Position numbers and translations under genes: made by a program. The notes beneath the pieces were generated by a model. The model was not told the DNA's origin. It was given only the letters and a program-made list of their open reading frames with translations, and did not search any database. DNA of 64,000 nt from Streptomyces abyssomicinicus (GTDB lineage Bacteria; Actinomycetota; Actinomycetes; Streptomycetales; Streptomycetaceae), in contig NZ_BBZI01000012.1 of assembly GCF_008974245.1 (NCBI RefSeq), forward strand, positions 1 to 64,000, in the 5' to 3' direction. Of the stretch, positions 46,833 through 55,462 are shown one piece after another; positions within the stretch are counted from its first letter, which is position 1; each line of letters begins with the position of its first letter.

Positions 46833-47412
46833 CAAGATGGTTCCGCTGGCCGTGAAGATCGTGGTGAGCGGCGGGCTCGGGGTCGGCAAGACCACGTTCA
46901 TCGGGGCCATCTCCGAGATCGAGCCGCTGGACACCGAGGCGGCGATCACGCAGGTGTCGGTGGGGGTCGACTCGCTGGACGGGGTGGAGTCCAAGACCAC
47001 CACCACCGTGGCGCTCGACTTCGGCCGGATCACGCTGAACCCGGCGATCTCCCTCTACCTGTTCGGGACGCCCGGCCAGGACCGGTTCTCCTTCCTCTGG
47101 GACGACCTGGTGGAGGGGGCGCTGGGCACGGTGGTGCTGGTCGACACCCGGCGGATCGAGGACTGCTTCCCGGCGCTGGACTACTTCGAGGCGCAGCGTG
47201 CCCCGTTCGTGCTGGCGGTGAACCACTTCCCGGGAGCGCGGCGGTTCGAACTCGACGAGGTGCGCGAGGCGTTGGGGCTGCACGACGACGTGCCGGTGGT
47301 GGACTGCGACGCGCGGGACCGCCGGTCGGTGCGGGACGTCCTGGTGGTGCTGATGGACCGGGTCATCCGGGAGCGCACCGCCGGCCGGGAGCGTTCCGCG
47401 GCACTCGTGTGA
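46816..47412 (+). CDS. cvnD: Conservon Ras-like GTPase (CvnD)
   Basis: A 198-residue small GTPase of the MglA/CvnD type. G1 is GGLGVGKTTF (near residue 19), G3 is FGTPGQDRF, and the G4 region appears as VNHF rather than canonical NKxD, as is typical of CvnD. It would be the switch of the conservon complex at the membrane. No cytochrome P450 (cvnE/F) follows, unlike some other conservons; a tandem repeat array starts at the stop codon. Confidence 0.93.
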   Translation: MSGRSDKMVPLAVKIVVSGGLGVGKTTFIGAISEIEPLDTEAAITQVSVGVDSLDGVESKTTTTVALDFGRITLNPAISLYLFGTPGQDRFSFLWDDLVEGALGTVVLVDTRRIEDCFPALDYFEAQRAPFVLAVNHFPGARRFELDEVREALGLHDDVPVVDCDARDRRSVRDVLVVLMDRVIRERTAGRERSAALV

Positions 47413-47520
47413 GGTGACGTCGGCGCGAGGTGACGTGGGCGCGAGGCGACGTCGGTGTGAGGCGACGTCGGTGTGAGGCGACGTGGGCATGAGGTGACAC
47501 CGGTGGGGTGACGTCGGTGC
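47411..47520 (+). repeat. 16-bp tandem repeat array after cvnD
   Basis: Seven consecutive units of about 16 bp (GAGGTGACGTCGGCGC, GAGGTGACGTGGGCGC, GAGGCGACGTCGGTGT twice, GAGGCGACGTGGGCAT, GAGGTGACACCGGTGG and a 14-bp unit) begin inside the cvnD stop codon. Several contain GACGTC. The 3' end merges into the terminator. Confidence 0.9.
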
Positions 47521-47527
47521 GAGGTGG

Positions 47528-47572
47528 CGGGCCGGCCGCCGTCCCGGAGGTGCCGGGGCGGCGGCCGGCCCG
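47528..47572 (+). terminator. Terminator of the conservon operon
   Basis: CGGGCCGGCCGCCG and CGGCGGCCGGCCCG form a perfect 14-bp stem with a 17-base loop, right after the tandem repeats. Confidence 0.85.
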
Positions 47573-48022
47573 CGTCGGCGGGGTCTTCGGCGCTGTCCGG
47601 TGGGGGCCGTCGGGGTGGGTGTCCGAAACACGTGTCCGAAAACGGCGTGTGAAGTGACGGTGAGGAATTGCCGAGGTAGAGCCGTCGCGACGGAAGCGGA
47701 CGGTCGTGTTCCGGCCAGGGGCGGAGGGGGCGGCAGGTGGGGTGGGAGGAGCGCGCGCACCCTCGTTGCTGCATCCGCGCGGTTTCGCTGAGCTGGGGGT
47801 CTGTGGCCCGGACGGGAGGGGAATGCGCTTGGCGACGCCGTCCTCGCCGGGCGGCCGAAAGGCACCCTTGCGCGGCTCGGTCGACCGGCCGAATACTCCC
47901 TGCAGCGCTTGTCAGGGGCACGGCGGGTCCGGCAATCCCGGTCGTCCGTGCCACCCGGCTGCGCCTCACGGGCCCGCGCCCCCACAAGCGGGCCCCCGAC
48001 TTCCCAAGTGGAGGAACGAAGA
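47573..48022 (+). other. Upstream region of the protease gene
   Basis: No gene is called in these 450 bp; open frames have poor start signals. A secreted-protease gene follows with GGAGG at 48010-48014. No promoter is convincing by eye. Confidence 0.45.
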
Positions 48023-48925
48023 GTGAGGATCAAGCGCACGACCCCCAACGGCGTCACGAGACGAACCCGTCTGCTCGCCGTGGCAACCGGCCTGGTGGCC
48101 GCCGCCGCGATCGCGGTGCCCTCCGCCAGTGCCGACGAAGTCGCCACCTTCAGCGCCGGCGAACTCACCGCGGCGGGTGACGCCGTCCTGGGCGCGGACG
48201 TCGCGGGCACCGCCTGGGCCGTCGACTCCAAGACCAACCGGGTGGTCGTCACCGTCGACAGCACGGTGTCCCAGGCCGAGATCAACAAGATCAAGAAGGA
48301 GGCCGGCGACAAGGCCGGCGCGCTGACCATCAAGCGCACCTCCGGGAAGTTCCAGAAGTACATCTCCGGCGGTGACGCCATCTACGCCAGCAGCTGGCGC
48401 TGCTCCCTCGGCTTCAACGTCAAGGACAGCGCGGGCAACGACTACTTCCTGACCGCCGGCCACTGCACCGACGGCGCGGGTTCCTGGTACTCGAACTCCG
48501 GCCGCACCACGGTCCTCGGGACCACCTCCGGCTCGAGCTTCCCGGGCAACGACTACGGCATCGTGCGCTACACCAACACCTCGGTGACCAAGTCGGGCAC
48601 CGTGGGCAGCGTGGACATCACCAGCGCCGCCACGCCCAGCGTCGGCACCACCGTCACGCGGCGCGGCTCCACCACCGGCACCCACAGCGGCCGGGTCACC
48701 GCGCTGAACGCGACCGTGAACTACGGCGCCGACGGCATCGTCCGCGGCATGATCCAGACCACGGTCTGCGCCGAGCCCGGGGACTCCGGCGGTCCGCTGT
48801 ACTCCACCAGCGGCATCGCCTACGGCCTGACCTCCGGCGGCAGCGGCAACTGCTCCTCCGGCGGCACGACGTTCTTCCAGCCGGTCGTCGAGGCCCTGAA
48901 CGCCTACGGGGTCCGGGTCTTCTGA
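48023..48925 (+). CDS. sprB: Streptogrisin B-type secreted serine protease
   Basis: A 300-residue prepro-protease closely resembling streptogrisin B. A signal peptide (residues 1-~37, ending AVPSASA) is followed by a propeptide (~38-113, with FSAGELTAAGDAVLGADVAG) and a mature chymotrypsin-fold domain from ISGGDAIY at residue 114, giving 187 residues. The catalytic triad is His in LTAGHCT, Asp in GNDYGIV and Ser in GDSGGP; cysteine pairs match the family. GTG 48023 follows GGAGG by 8 bases. A terminator follows. Paralogues exist in Streptomyces, so the symbol indicates type rather than proven orthology. Confidence 0.93.
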   Translation: MRIKRTTPNGVTRRTRLLAVATGLVAAAAIAVPSASADEVATFSAGELTAAGDAVLGADVAGTAWAVDSKTNRVVVTVDSTVSQAEINKIKKEAGDKAGALTIKRTSGKFQKYISGGDAIYASSWRCSLGFNVKDSAGNDYFLTAGHCTDGAGSWYSNSGRTTVLGTTSGSSFPGNDYGIVRYTNTSVTKSGTVGSVDITSAATPSVGTTVTRRGSTTGTHSGRVTALNATVNYGADGIVRGMIQTTVCAEPGDSGGPLYSTSGIAYGLTSGGSGNCSSGGTTFFQPVVEALNAYGVRVF

Positions 48926-48952
48926 CCGGTCGCTCTTCCGCATCTTCCCGGG

Positions 48953-48986
48953 GAACCCCCCGCACGCCCGGCGTGCGGGGGGTTTC
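48953..48986 (+). terminator. Terminator after the protease gene
   Basis: GAACCCCCCGCACGC pairs with GCGTGCGGGGGGTTTC around a short loop, 30 bp after the stop codon, with TTT at the end of the right arm. Confidence 0.9.
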
Positions 48987-49075
48987 CGCTGTTCGGGGCG
49001 GGTGGGCGGAGGGTGGGGCGGGGGTGGCCGAGGTCGCCTCGCGATTCGAACGTGGTCTATGGTGGAGAGGAGGGT

Positions 49076-49087
49076 GAACGTTTGTTC
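49076..49087 (+). promoter_or_regulatory. LexA (SOS) box upstream of dnaE2
   Basis: GAAC-GTTT-GTTC, extended to GTTCGA on the right, matches the actinobacterial LexA consensus TCGAAC-N4-GTTCGA. It lies 66 bp before the dnaE2 ATG. A second half-like TTCGAAC occurs at 49045-49051. Confidence 0.85.
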
Positions 49088-49152
49088 GATAGTTGTTTTC
49101 GACAGTCGTTCCGACCGGCAGGACGGGACGACAGGCAGGCCGGGAGGTGCGC

Positions 49153-52100
49153 ATGCCGGGTTTCCCCCATCTGCACACCGCGTCCGGCTTCTCCGTCCGC
49201 CACGGTGCCTCGCACCCCGAACGGCTGGTGCGGCGCGCCGCGGAGCGGGGCCTGGACGCGCTCGCCCTCACCGACCGGGACACCGTGGCCGGAGCCGTCC
49301 GGTTCGCCAAGGCGTGTGCCGCGGAGGGTGTCCGCCCCCTGTTCGGCGTGGACCTCGCGGTGGAGCCGCCGGCCGGGGCGGAGCACCGGGACGGTTCGCC
49401 CCGGCGGCGCCGGGCACCGGTGCGCGGCGGCGCCTTCGTCGACGACTCGGCCCCCCGGGCGACCTTCCTGGCCCGGGACGGGGCCCGCGGCTGGGCCGGC
49501 GTGTGCGCGCTGATCACCGCCGCCCACGCGGGCGGCGGCGTCCCGCTGCTGCCCGCGGACGCGCTGTACGCCGACGGGGTGACCGTGCTGCTGGGCCCCG
49601 ACTCCGACGTGGGCCGCGCCCTCGCCGCCGGACGCCCCGACCGGGCCGTGCCGCTGCTCGCCGCCTGGCGCGCGCGGTACGGGGACGCGCTGCGGCTGGA
49701 GGCCGTCTGGCACGGGCTCCAGGGCACCGGCCCCGGCTCGCTGCGACTGGCCGCCCGCACCCTCGGCCTCGCCGCCGAGCAGGGCGTGCGGCCGGTGCTG
49801 ACCAACACCGTGCGGTACGCGGACCCCGGCATGGGCCCGGTCGCCGACGTGCTGGACTCCGCCCGCCGTCTGGTCCCCGTCGACCCGGCGAAAGGGCTCG
49901 ACTCCGGCGAGGCGTGGCTCAAGGACGCCGACGCCATGGGGGAGGCCGCCGCACGGATCGCCGAGGCCGCCGGGCTGGGCCCGCGCTCGGCGGCGCGCCT
50001 GCTGGAGCACACCCGGGCCACCGCCGAGGAGTGCCGGGTCGACCCCGAGGAGCACCTGGGCATCGGCAGCGTCCACTTCCCCGAGCCGCACCTGGTCGGC
50101 GCCGAGCGGCGCACCGCGCAGCGGGTGCTGGCCTCCCGCGCGGCGGCCGGGATGGTGCTGCGCGGTTACGGCCGGCGCCGGGAGTACTGGGAGCGGATGC
50201 ACCACGAGCTGGACATCATCGCCCACCACGGCTTCGCCACCTACTTCCTCACCGTCGCCCAGGTCGTCGACGACGTCCGCGCCATGGGCATCCGGGTCAC
50301 CGCGCGCGGCTCCGGCGCCGGATCCCTGGTCAACCACCTGCTGGGCATCGCCCACGCCGACCCCGTCGAGCACGGGCTGCTGATGGAGCGGTTCCTCTCC
50401 AAGCGGCGCGCGGTGCTGCCCGACATCGACGTCGACGTGGAGTCCGCCCGCAGGCTGGAGGTCTACCGGAGGATCTTCGACCGGTTCGGCGGCGAGCGGG
50501 TGGCCACCGTCGCCATGCCGGAGACCTACCGGGTACGGCACGCGGTCCGCGACGTCGGGGCCGCGCTCGCCATGGACCCCGCGGAGATCGACCGGATCGC
50601 CAAGTCGTTCCCGCACATCCGCGCCCGCGACGCCCGCGCCGCCCTCGAGGAACTGCCCGAGCTGAAGGAACTGGCCGGGGAGAAGGAGCGGTACGGCAGG
50701 ATGTGGGAGCTGGTCGAGGCGCTGGACGCGCTGCCCCGCGGGGTCGCCATGCACCCCTGCGGCGTGCTGCTCTCCGACGCCACGCTGCTGGGGCGCACCC
50801 CGGTGGTGCCCACCAGCGGCGAGGGCTTCCCGATGGCCCAGTTCGACAAGGACGACGTGGAGGACCTCGGCCTGCTCAAGCTGGACGTCCTCGGCGTGCG
50901 GATGCAGTCGGCGATGGCGCACGCGGTGGCCGAGGTGGAGCGCGCCTCGGGCGAGCGGGTCGACCTGGACGCGGTGCCGGAGGGCGACCCGCGGACGTAC
51001 CGGCTGATCAAGTCCGCCGAGACGCTGGGCTGCTTCCAGATCGAGTCGCCCGGCCAGCGCGACCTGGTGGGGCGGCTCCAGCCGGAGACCTTCCACGACC
51101 TGGTCGTCGACATCTCGCTGTTCCGGCCGGGCCCGGTCGCCGCCGACATGGTGCGGCCCTTCATCGAGGCCCGGCACGGACGCAGACCCGCCCGCTACCC
51201 GCACCCGGACCTCGAGCCGGCGCTGCGTGACACCTACGGCGTGGTGGTCTTCCACGAGCAGCTGATCGACATCGTGGCGATCATGACCGGCTGCGGCCGG
51301 GGCGAGGCCGACCGGGTGCGGCGCGGACTCTCCGACCCCGACTCGCAGGCGCGGATCCGGACCTGGTTCGCCCAGCACGCGACGGCCCGCGGGTACGACG
51401 CGGAGACCGTGGCGCACGCCTGGGAGATCATCGAGGCCTTCGGCTCGTACGGCTTCTGCAAGGCGCACGCGGTGGCCTTCGCGGTGCCGACCTACCAGTC
51501 GGCCTGGCTGAAGGCGCACCATCCGGCGGCCTTCTACGCCGGGCTGCTCACCCACGACCCCGGGATGTACCCCAAGCGGCTGCTGCTGGCGGACGCGCGG
51601 CGGCGGGGCGTCCCGGTGCTGCCGCTGGACGTGAACCGGTCCGGCGTCACCCACCGTATCGAACTAGTGTCTGGTGGAAATCAGGGGGAATCAGACGTCT
51701 GGGGGCTGCGGCTCGCCCTCAGCGACGTGCACGGCATCAGTGAGGCAGAGGCGCGGCGGATCGCCGACGGGCAGCCGTACTCCTCGCTGCTGGACTTCTG
51801 GCAGCGGGCCCGCCCCAGCCGTCCGGTGGCCGACCGGCTGGCCCAGGTGGGCGCGCTGGACGCGTTCGGCGCCAACCGGCGTGACCTCAGGCTGCACGTC
51901 AGCGAGCTGCACCGGGGCGCCGCCCGGACCGCCGGCGCCGAACAGCTGCCGCTGACCGGCGGGGAGCGCACCGCCGCGGCGGGCCTGCCCGACCTGAGCG
52001 AGGGCGAGCGGCTCAGCGCCGAGCTGGGCGTGCTCTCCATGGACGCCTCGCGGAACCTGATGGACGACCACGCGGAGTTCCTCGCCGAACTGGGCGTCAC

Positions 52101-52623
52101 CTCGGCGAAGCGGCTGCGCACCGCCCGGCACGGGGAGACGGTGCTGGTGGCCGGTTCCAAGGTGGCCACCCAGACCCCGCCCATCCGGTCCGGCAGGCGG
52201 GTGATCTTCACGACCCTGGACGACGGCACCGGCCTGGTCGACCTGGCCTTCTTCGACGACTCCCACGACGCCTGCGCGCACACCGTCTTCCACTCCTGGC
52301 TGCTGCTGGTGCGCGGCACGGTGCAGCGGCGCGGCGCGCGCAGCCTCAGCGTGGTGGGGGCCGTCGCCTGGAACCTGGCGGAGCTGGCCGGGCTGCGGGC
52401 CGAGGGAGGGCTGGAGCGGGTGGCGGCGCGGCTGGCCGAGACGCTGGCCGAGCAGAGCGCGCTGCGGGAGGGCGGCGGCGAGCGGCGGGACGAGGGCGGC
52501 CGGACCATCCGGATGCCCACCGGGTACGAGATGCACCCGTGGGCGGACCTCCGCCCCGCGGGGAACGGCGGGACGCCCACGGGGCGGAAGCTCTGGCACA
52601 GCAGTCCGGGCAGCGCCGGGTGA
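49153..52623 (+). CDS. dnaE2: Error-prone DNA polymerase III alpha subunit DnaE2
   Basis: A 1156-residue DnaE2-type polymerase for damage-induced DNA synthesis. The N-terminal PHP domain starts with HLHTASGFSVRHGASHPE; the usual TDHD metal-ligand motif reads TDRD here. The polymerase palm motif PDIDVD with its catalytic Asp pair lies near residue 424, and LFRPGPVAADMVRPF follows in the fingers. The C-terminal OB-fold region (around ETVLVAGSKVATQTPPI) is present. GGGAGG is 5 bases before ATG 49153, and an SOS box is upstream. No imuA'/imuB partner genes are adjacent within the window. Convergent with the DUF6114 gene. Confidence 0.93.
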   Translation: MPGFPHLHTASGFSVRHGASHPERLVRRAAERGLDALALTDRDTVAGAVRFAKACAAEGVRPLFGVDLAVEPPAGAEHRDGSPRRRRAPVRGGAFVDDSAPRATFLARDGARGWAGVCALITAAHAGGGVPLLPADALYADGVTVLLGPDSDVGRALAAGRPDRAVPLLAAWRARYGDALRLEAVWHGLQGTGPGSLRLAARTLGLAAEQGVRPVLTNTVRYADPGMGPVADVLDSARRLVPVDPAKGLDSGEAWLKDADAMGEAAARIAEAAGLGPRSAARLLEHTRATAEECRVDPEEHLGIGSVHFPEPHLVGAERRTAQRVLASRAAAGMVLRGYGRRREYWERMHHELDIIAHHGFATYFLTVAQVVDDVRAMGIRVTARGSGAGSLVNHLLGIAHADPVEHGLLMERFLSKRRAVLPDIDVDVESARRLEVYRRIFDRFGGERVATVAMPETYRVRHAVRDVGAALAMDPAEIDRIAKSFPHIRARDARAALEELPELKELAGEKERYGRMWELVEALDALPRGVAMHPCGVLLSDATLLGRTPVVPTSGEGFPMAQFDKDDVEDLGLLKLDVLGVRMQSAMAHAVAEVERASGERVDLDAVPEGDPRTYRLIKSAETLGCFQIESPGQRDLVGRLQPETFHDLVVDISLFRPGPVAADMVRPFIEARHGRRPARYPHPDLEPALRDTYGVVVFHEQLIDIVAIMTGCGRGEADRVRRGLSDPDSQARIRTWFAQHATARGYDAETVAHAWEIIEAFGSYGFCKAHAVAFAVPTYQSAWLKAHHPAAFYAGLLTHDPGMYPKRLLLADARRRGVPVLPLDVNRSGVTHRIELVSGGNQGESDVWGLRLALSDVHGISEAEARRIADGQPYSSLLDFWQRARPSRPVADRLAQVGALDAFGANRRDLRLHVSELHRGAARTAGAEQLPLTGGERTAAAGLPDLSEGERLSAELGVLSMDASRNLMDDHAEFLAELGVTSAKRLRTARHGETVLVAGSKVATQTPPIRSGRRVIFTTLDDGTGLVDLAFFDDSHDACAHTVFHSWLLLVRGTVQRRGARSLSVVGAVAWNLAELAGLRAEGGLERVAARLAETLAEQSALREGGGERRDEGGRTIRMPTGYEMHPWADLRPAGNGGTPTGRKLWHSSPGSAG

Positions 52624-52697
52624 ACGCCTCGGTCGCGGGGCGGGGGCCGCTGGCCAGGGACCGGGCGCCGGGGGCCGGTGCCCGGAGGCGGGTCGCG

Positions 52698-53243
52698 TCA
52701 GACGGCGGGGGCGGCGGGCGCCTCCTCGCGCTTGCGCCGCCGGGACTTCTTCCCGCGGGGGCCCTGCTCGGGCAGCCAGCCGAAGATCAGGGTCGAGCCC
52801 GTCACCCCGAGGATGGTGCCGATCATGAAGGCGCCCATGTTGGAGGTGACCCAGGCGCCCAGGGAGGACAGCAGGCCGACGATCGAGTAGAACACCCGCT
52901 GCGCGGGACTGAAGAGGGTCAGCACGCCGCAGATGATCATGAGCGCGGGCAGGATGTAGCCGACCACGCCGCGCGGGCCGGAGGCGAGGGCCACCTCCAG
53001 GGAGCCCTGCACCATCATGATCATGATCAGGGTGCCGGCCAGGGTGAGCAGCAGGCCGCCCCAGAAGGGCCGGCGCCACCGCCAGGCGGCGAACCGGGAG
53101 ACCCGGCGCGGCTTCTCGGCGCCCGCGGCGGTGGAGTCCGCCGTGGTGGAGTGTGCCGTGGTGCCGGACGTGTCGTGAGCCTCGAGGGCCGCGGTGGACG
53201 CGGACGGGTCGGGCGTGTTCTCAGGTGTGCTGTCGCTGGCCAC
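52698..53243 (-). CDS. DUF6114 membrane protein
   Basis: A 181-residue protein of the Streptomyces-typical DUF6114 family. Residues 1-~45 are a Thr/Ser/Ala-rich tail; three to four hydrophobic segments (around FWGGLLLTLAGTLIMIMMV, GYILPALMIICGVLTL, FYSIVGLLSSLGAWV) follow, and the C-terminus is a basic GKKSRRRKREE tail. GTG 53243 has AAGGAG about 9 bases upstream. It follows the DUF6230 gene on the same strand by 88 bp, a pairing usual for these families. Function unknown. Confidence 0.87.
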   Translation of the reverse strand: MASDSTPENTPDPSASTAALEAHDTSGTTAHSTTADSTAAGAEKPRRVSRFAAWRWRRPFWGGLLLTLAGTLIMIMMVQGSLEVALASGPRGVVGYILPALMIICGVLTLFSPAQRVFYSIVGLLSSLGAWVTSNMGAFMIGTILGVTGSTLIFGWLPEQGPRGKKSRRRKREEAPAAPAV

Positions 53244-53331
53244 CGCCAGTTGCTCCTTCTCCGTGTCGCCGATCGGACGAAGCCCCGGCCGGGGCGTGGT
53301 TCCTCCCGGCCGGGGCGCAGGGGCCTGCGGG

Positions 53332-53955
53332 TCAGTTGCCCTCGCCCGGGCAGCCGTCGCGGGTGAGCTCGATCCTGAGGTCCGGCAGGGTCATCGCCCC
53401 CGCCGTGGTGGCCCAGTTGTGCTGGTACACGTTCTTGACCTCGATGGTGTCCGCCTGGAGGCCGAAGGTGCCGGCGGGGCCGGTGGAGAAGCTCTTGTTC
53501 AGCTCCGAGGCGTCCCGGCCCATCTCCAGGCCGGAGAAGGAGGCGCTCTTGCCGGTCAGCACGTCCGAGTCGGTCGCCAGGTTGGTGGCCGCGGCTGGCG
53601 TGCCCTTGCCGCCCGCGGTGATCTTCAGGTACGCCGCACCGATCTGCACCGCCTGGCACAGGTTGGTGATCTCGGCGTCCTTGATCGTGGTGATGAAGAC
53701 GTTCTTGTAGACGCCCTTCTCGATCGGGTTGTTCGGGCTCGTGCGGTCCCGGCCGCCGTACTGGGCCAGACCGGTGCCGCTGAGCTTGTCCGCGTTGATG
53801 GTGTGCGCCATCGACGAGATGTTGAAGGAGACGGCGAGCGCTCCCTGGGCGGTGAGGACGGTCAGCGCGGCGGTGGCCACGACCCCCGGTACGCCGAGCA
53901 CGGCCCAGCGGCGCAGCCGGACTCTGCCCTTGGCGGGCGTTACGGACTCTGTCAT
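53332..53955 (-). CDS. DUF6230 secreted protein
   Basis: A 207-residue exported protein of the DUF6230 family. A signal peptide spans roughly residues 1-42 (RRWAVLGVPGVVATAALTVL then AQGALA). The mature part, starting VSFNISSMAHTINADKLSG, has two cysteines (NLCQAV and the C-terminal RDGCPGEG) and looks beta-rich. GAGGAG is 7 bases before ATG 53955. A TTGACC-N18-TAACTT promoter lies upstream. Older annotations call relatives cholesterol esterase; no esterase motif (GxSxG) is visible, so I do not adopt that name. Confidence 0.87.
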   Translation of the reverse strand: MTESVTPAKGRVRLRRWAVLGVPGVVATAALTVLTAQGALAVSFNISSMAHTINADKLSGTGLAQYGGRDRTSPNNPIEKGVYKNVFITTIKDAEITNLCQAVQIGAAYLKITAGGKGTPAAATNLATDSDVLTGKSASFSGLEMGRDASELNKSFSTGPAGTFGLQADTIEVKNVYQHNWATTAGAMTLPDLRIELTRDGCPGEGN

Positions 53956-54088
53956 GAACGGCTCTCCTCGGATGACGGCATGGAAGGTGCGAACCGGGTG
54001 GGCAGATCCTGGCGCGGACTCCCCCTGTCGAACACCGCCGGGCTTCCCGTCCTGCTGGCGATGTGTGGAGATGTGGGGGGATTACCGC

Positions 54089-54118
54089 AAGTTACCCGTG
54101 AGTGTCGAACGCGGTCAA
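54089..54118 (-). promoter_or_regulatory. Promoter of the DUF6230-DUF6114 pair
   Basis: On the minus strand, TTGACC (54118-54113) and TAACTT (54094-54089) are 18 bp apart. The sequence CACGGGTAAC overlaps the -10. This gives +1 near 54082 and a leader of about 125 nt. Confidence 0.6.
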
Positions 54119-54273
54119 TCGGCTTGCGGAGAAAGGGTGTTGATATCGAGGTCACCGGTGCTGAGGTTCTGCGCGAAGGCGGGTTCCGGGGCCGCCTCCC
54201 GGGCGTCCGGGGCCGGGTGGCGGAGTATGCGCTTCCGGCCAGGTGGCGGCCGGAAACCGCCCCCGACGTGCAC

Positions 54274-54347
54274 TTACCTCGGGTAACAAAATTCCGTCCA
54301 TCGCCTTGACCGCCCCAACTGGCAGGTATACAAACCCAATTGGGTTT
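54274..54347 (+). promoter_or_regulatory. Promoter and two palindromes upstream of the secreted-protein genes
   Basis: TTACC-TCG-GGTAA (54274-54286) is a perfect inverted repeat and includes CGGGTAAC, shared with the divergent promoter. TTGACC (54306-54311) and TATACA (54327-54332) are 15 bp apart. AAACCCAATTGGGTTT (54332-54347), a perfect 16-bp palindrome, covers the predicted +1 and would suit a repressor. The rest of 53956-54451 contains no gene. Confidence 0.65.
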
Positions 54348-54451
54348 CCCGGCGATGGCCGGCCCGCGCACCGTGGCGCCGGTGCGCCGGCCGGCCGTCG
54401 CACCGCTCTGTCGCACCCCCCTTCGCCACCTACGTCGAGGAGCTCGTGCAC

Positions 54452-55363
54452 ATGACCGGAACCGCCCGTACCGCCGAAAGAGCCCGCCCCGGACGCGGCG
54501 CGCTGCGCACCCTGGGAGCCGCGGCCGCCGGGGTGGCCGCCCTGCTGGCCCTGCAGACGACGCCCGCCGGGGCCGCCGAGGTCACCATGGCCGAGCCCTA
54601 CACGGGCATGGACACCTGTCCCGTCGGCTCGGCGCTGCTGACCCAGGCGGACAACCGCCAGGTCGGCTGCGTCCACACCACCATCGGCTCCGGCTCCTTC
54701 TCGATCGGGGACTACACCGTGCCGGTGGGCTCCCCGATGGAGATCGACTTCGGGTTCCGCTGGTCGGCCGCGGGCCCGCGCGCCGACACCGGGACCAGCC
54801 GGCCCAACATCTACGACACCGCCCCGGCCACCGACGGCCTCCTGGAGGCCCCCGTCACCGAGGCACCGCTGCCCGGCCTGTCGAACTTCTGGCCCGGTGT
54901 CACCAGCGCCGACGTCAAGGTCGAACCGGCCGGCGACATCAAGAACTTCACGCCGCTCGCGGCCGGCAGCCAGTACCCGATCTTCGAGCTGCCGATCAAG
55001 CTGAAGATCGAGCACCCGCTGCTCGGTCCGAAGTGCTACGTCGGCACCAACAGCAACCCGATCGTCCTGCAGGCCATCGCGCCCAACCGGCCTCAGCTCA
55101 GCCAGGTGCTCGACCCGAACGGTCACCCCACCGTGACGCTCAGGATGCTGGACGGTCAGCTGACCGACTCGGACTTCGCGATCCCCGGCGCCAGCAGGTG
55201 CGGTCTGCTGGCCCTCGGCGAGTCCAACTGGATCGTCAACTCGCTGTTCGATCTTCCCTCGGCCTCCGGGAACTCGATCTCCTTCGACGACGTGGACGTC
55301 GCCATCTCGATCGACAGCAGCCTCCAGTCGCTCACCGCGGCCCTGAACGACGCCCGCGGCTGA
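54452..55363 (+). CDS. Secreted protein of unknown function
   Basis: A 303-residue exported protein. The signal region (residues ~15-41) contains LGAAAAGVAALLALQTTPAG, with cleavage likely near PAGA-AEV. The mature part is rich in Asp, Pro and Ser with four or five cysteines (for example MDTCPVG, QVGCVH, PKCYVG, SRCGLL) that could form disulfides. No catalytic motif is recognised. ATG 54452 is 9 bases after GAGGAG; GTG 54446 is too close to it. It shares its promoter region with the divergent DUF6230 gene and is followed by a second secreted-protein gene. Confidence 0.85.
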   Translation: MTGTARTAERARPGRGALRTLGAAAAGVAALLALQTTPAGAAEVTMAEPYTGMDTCPVGSALLTQADNRQVGCVHTTIGSGSFSIGDYTVPVGSPMEIDFGFRWSAAGPRADTGTSRPNIYDTAPATDGLLEAPVTEAPLPGLSNFWPGVTSADVKVEPAGDIKNFTPLAAGSQYPIFELPIKLKIEHPLLGPKCYVGTNSNPIVLQAIAPNRPQLSQVLDPNGHPTVTLRMLDGQLTDSDFAIPGASRCGLLALGESNWIVNSLFDLPSASGNSISFDDVDVAISIDSSLQSLTAALNDARG

Positions 55364-55462
55364 GTGGGGCGGCGCCGACGGGCGCCGCCTTCGGCACCAT
55401 CCTCAGCACCACCTCGTGCACGATGCCCTTCCCCCACACACCCTCGACGAAAGGGCTCCATC

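Noticed and set aside
53332..53955. Cholesterol esterase annotation for the DUF6230 protein
   Set aside because: No GxSxG or other hydrolase motif is visible; the name seems inherited from old database entries.
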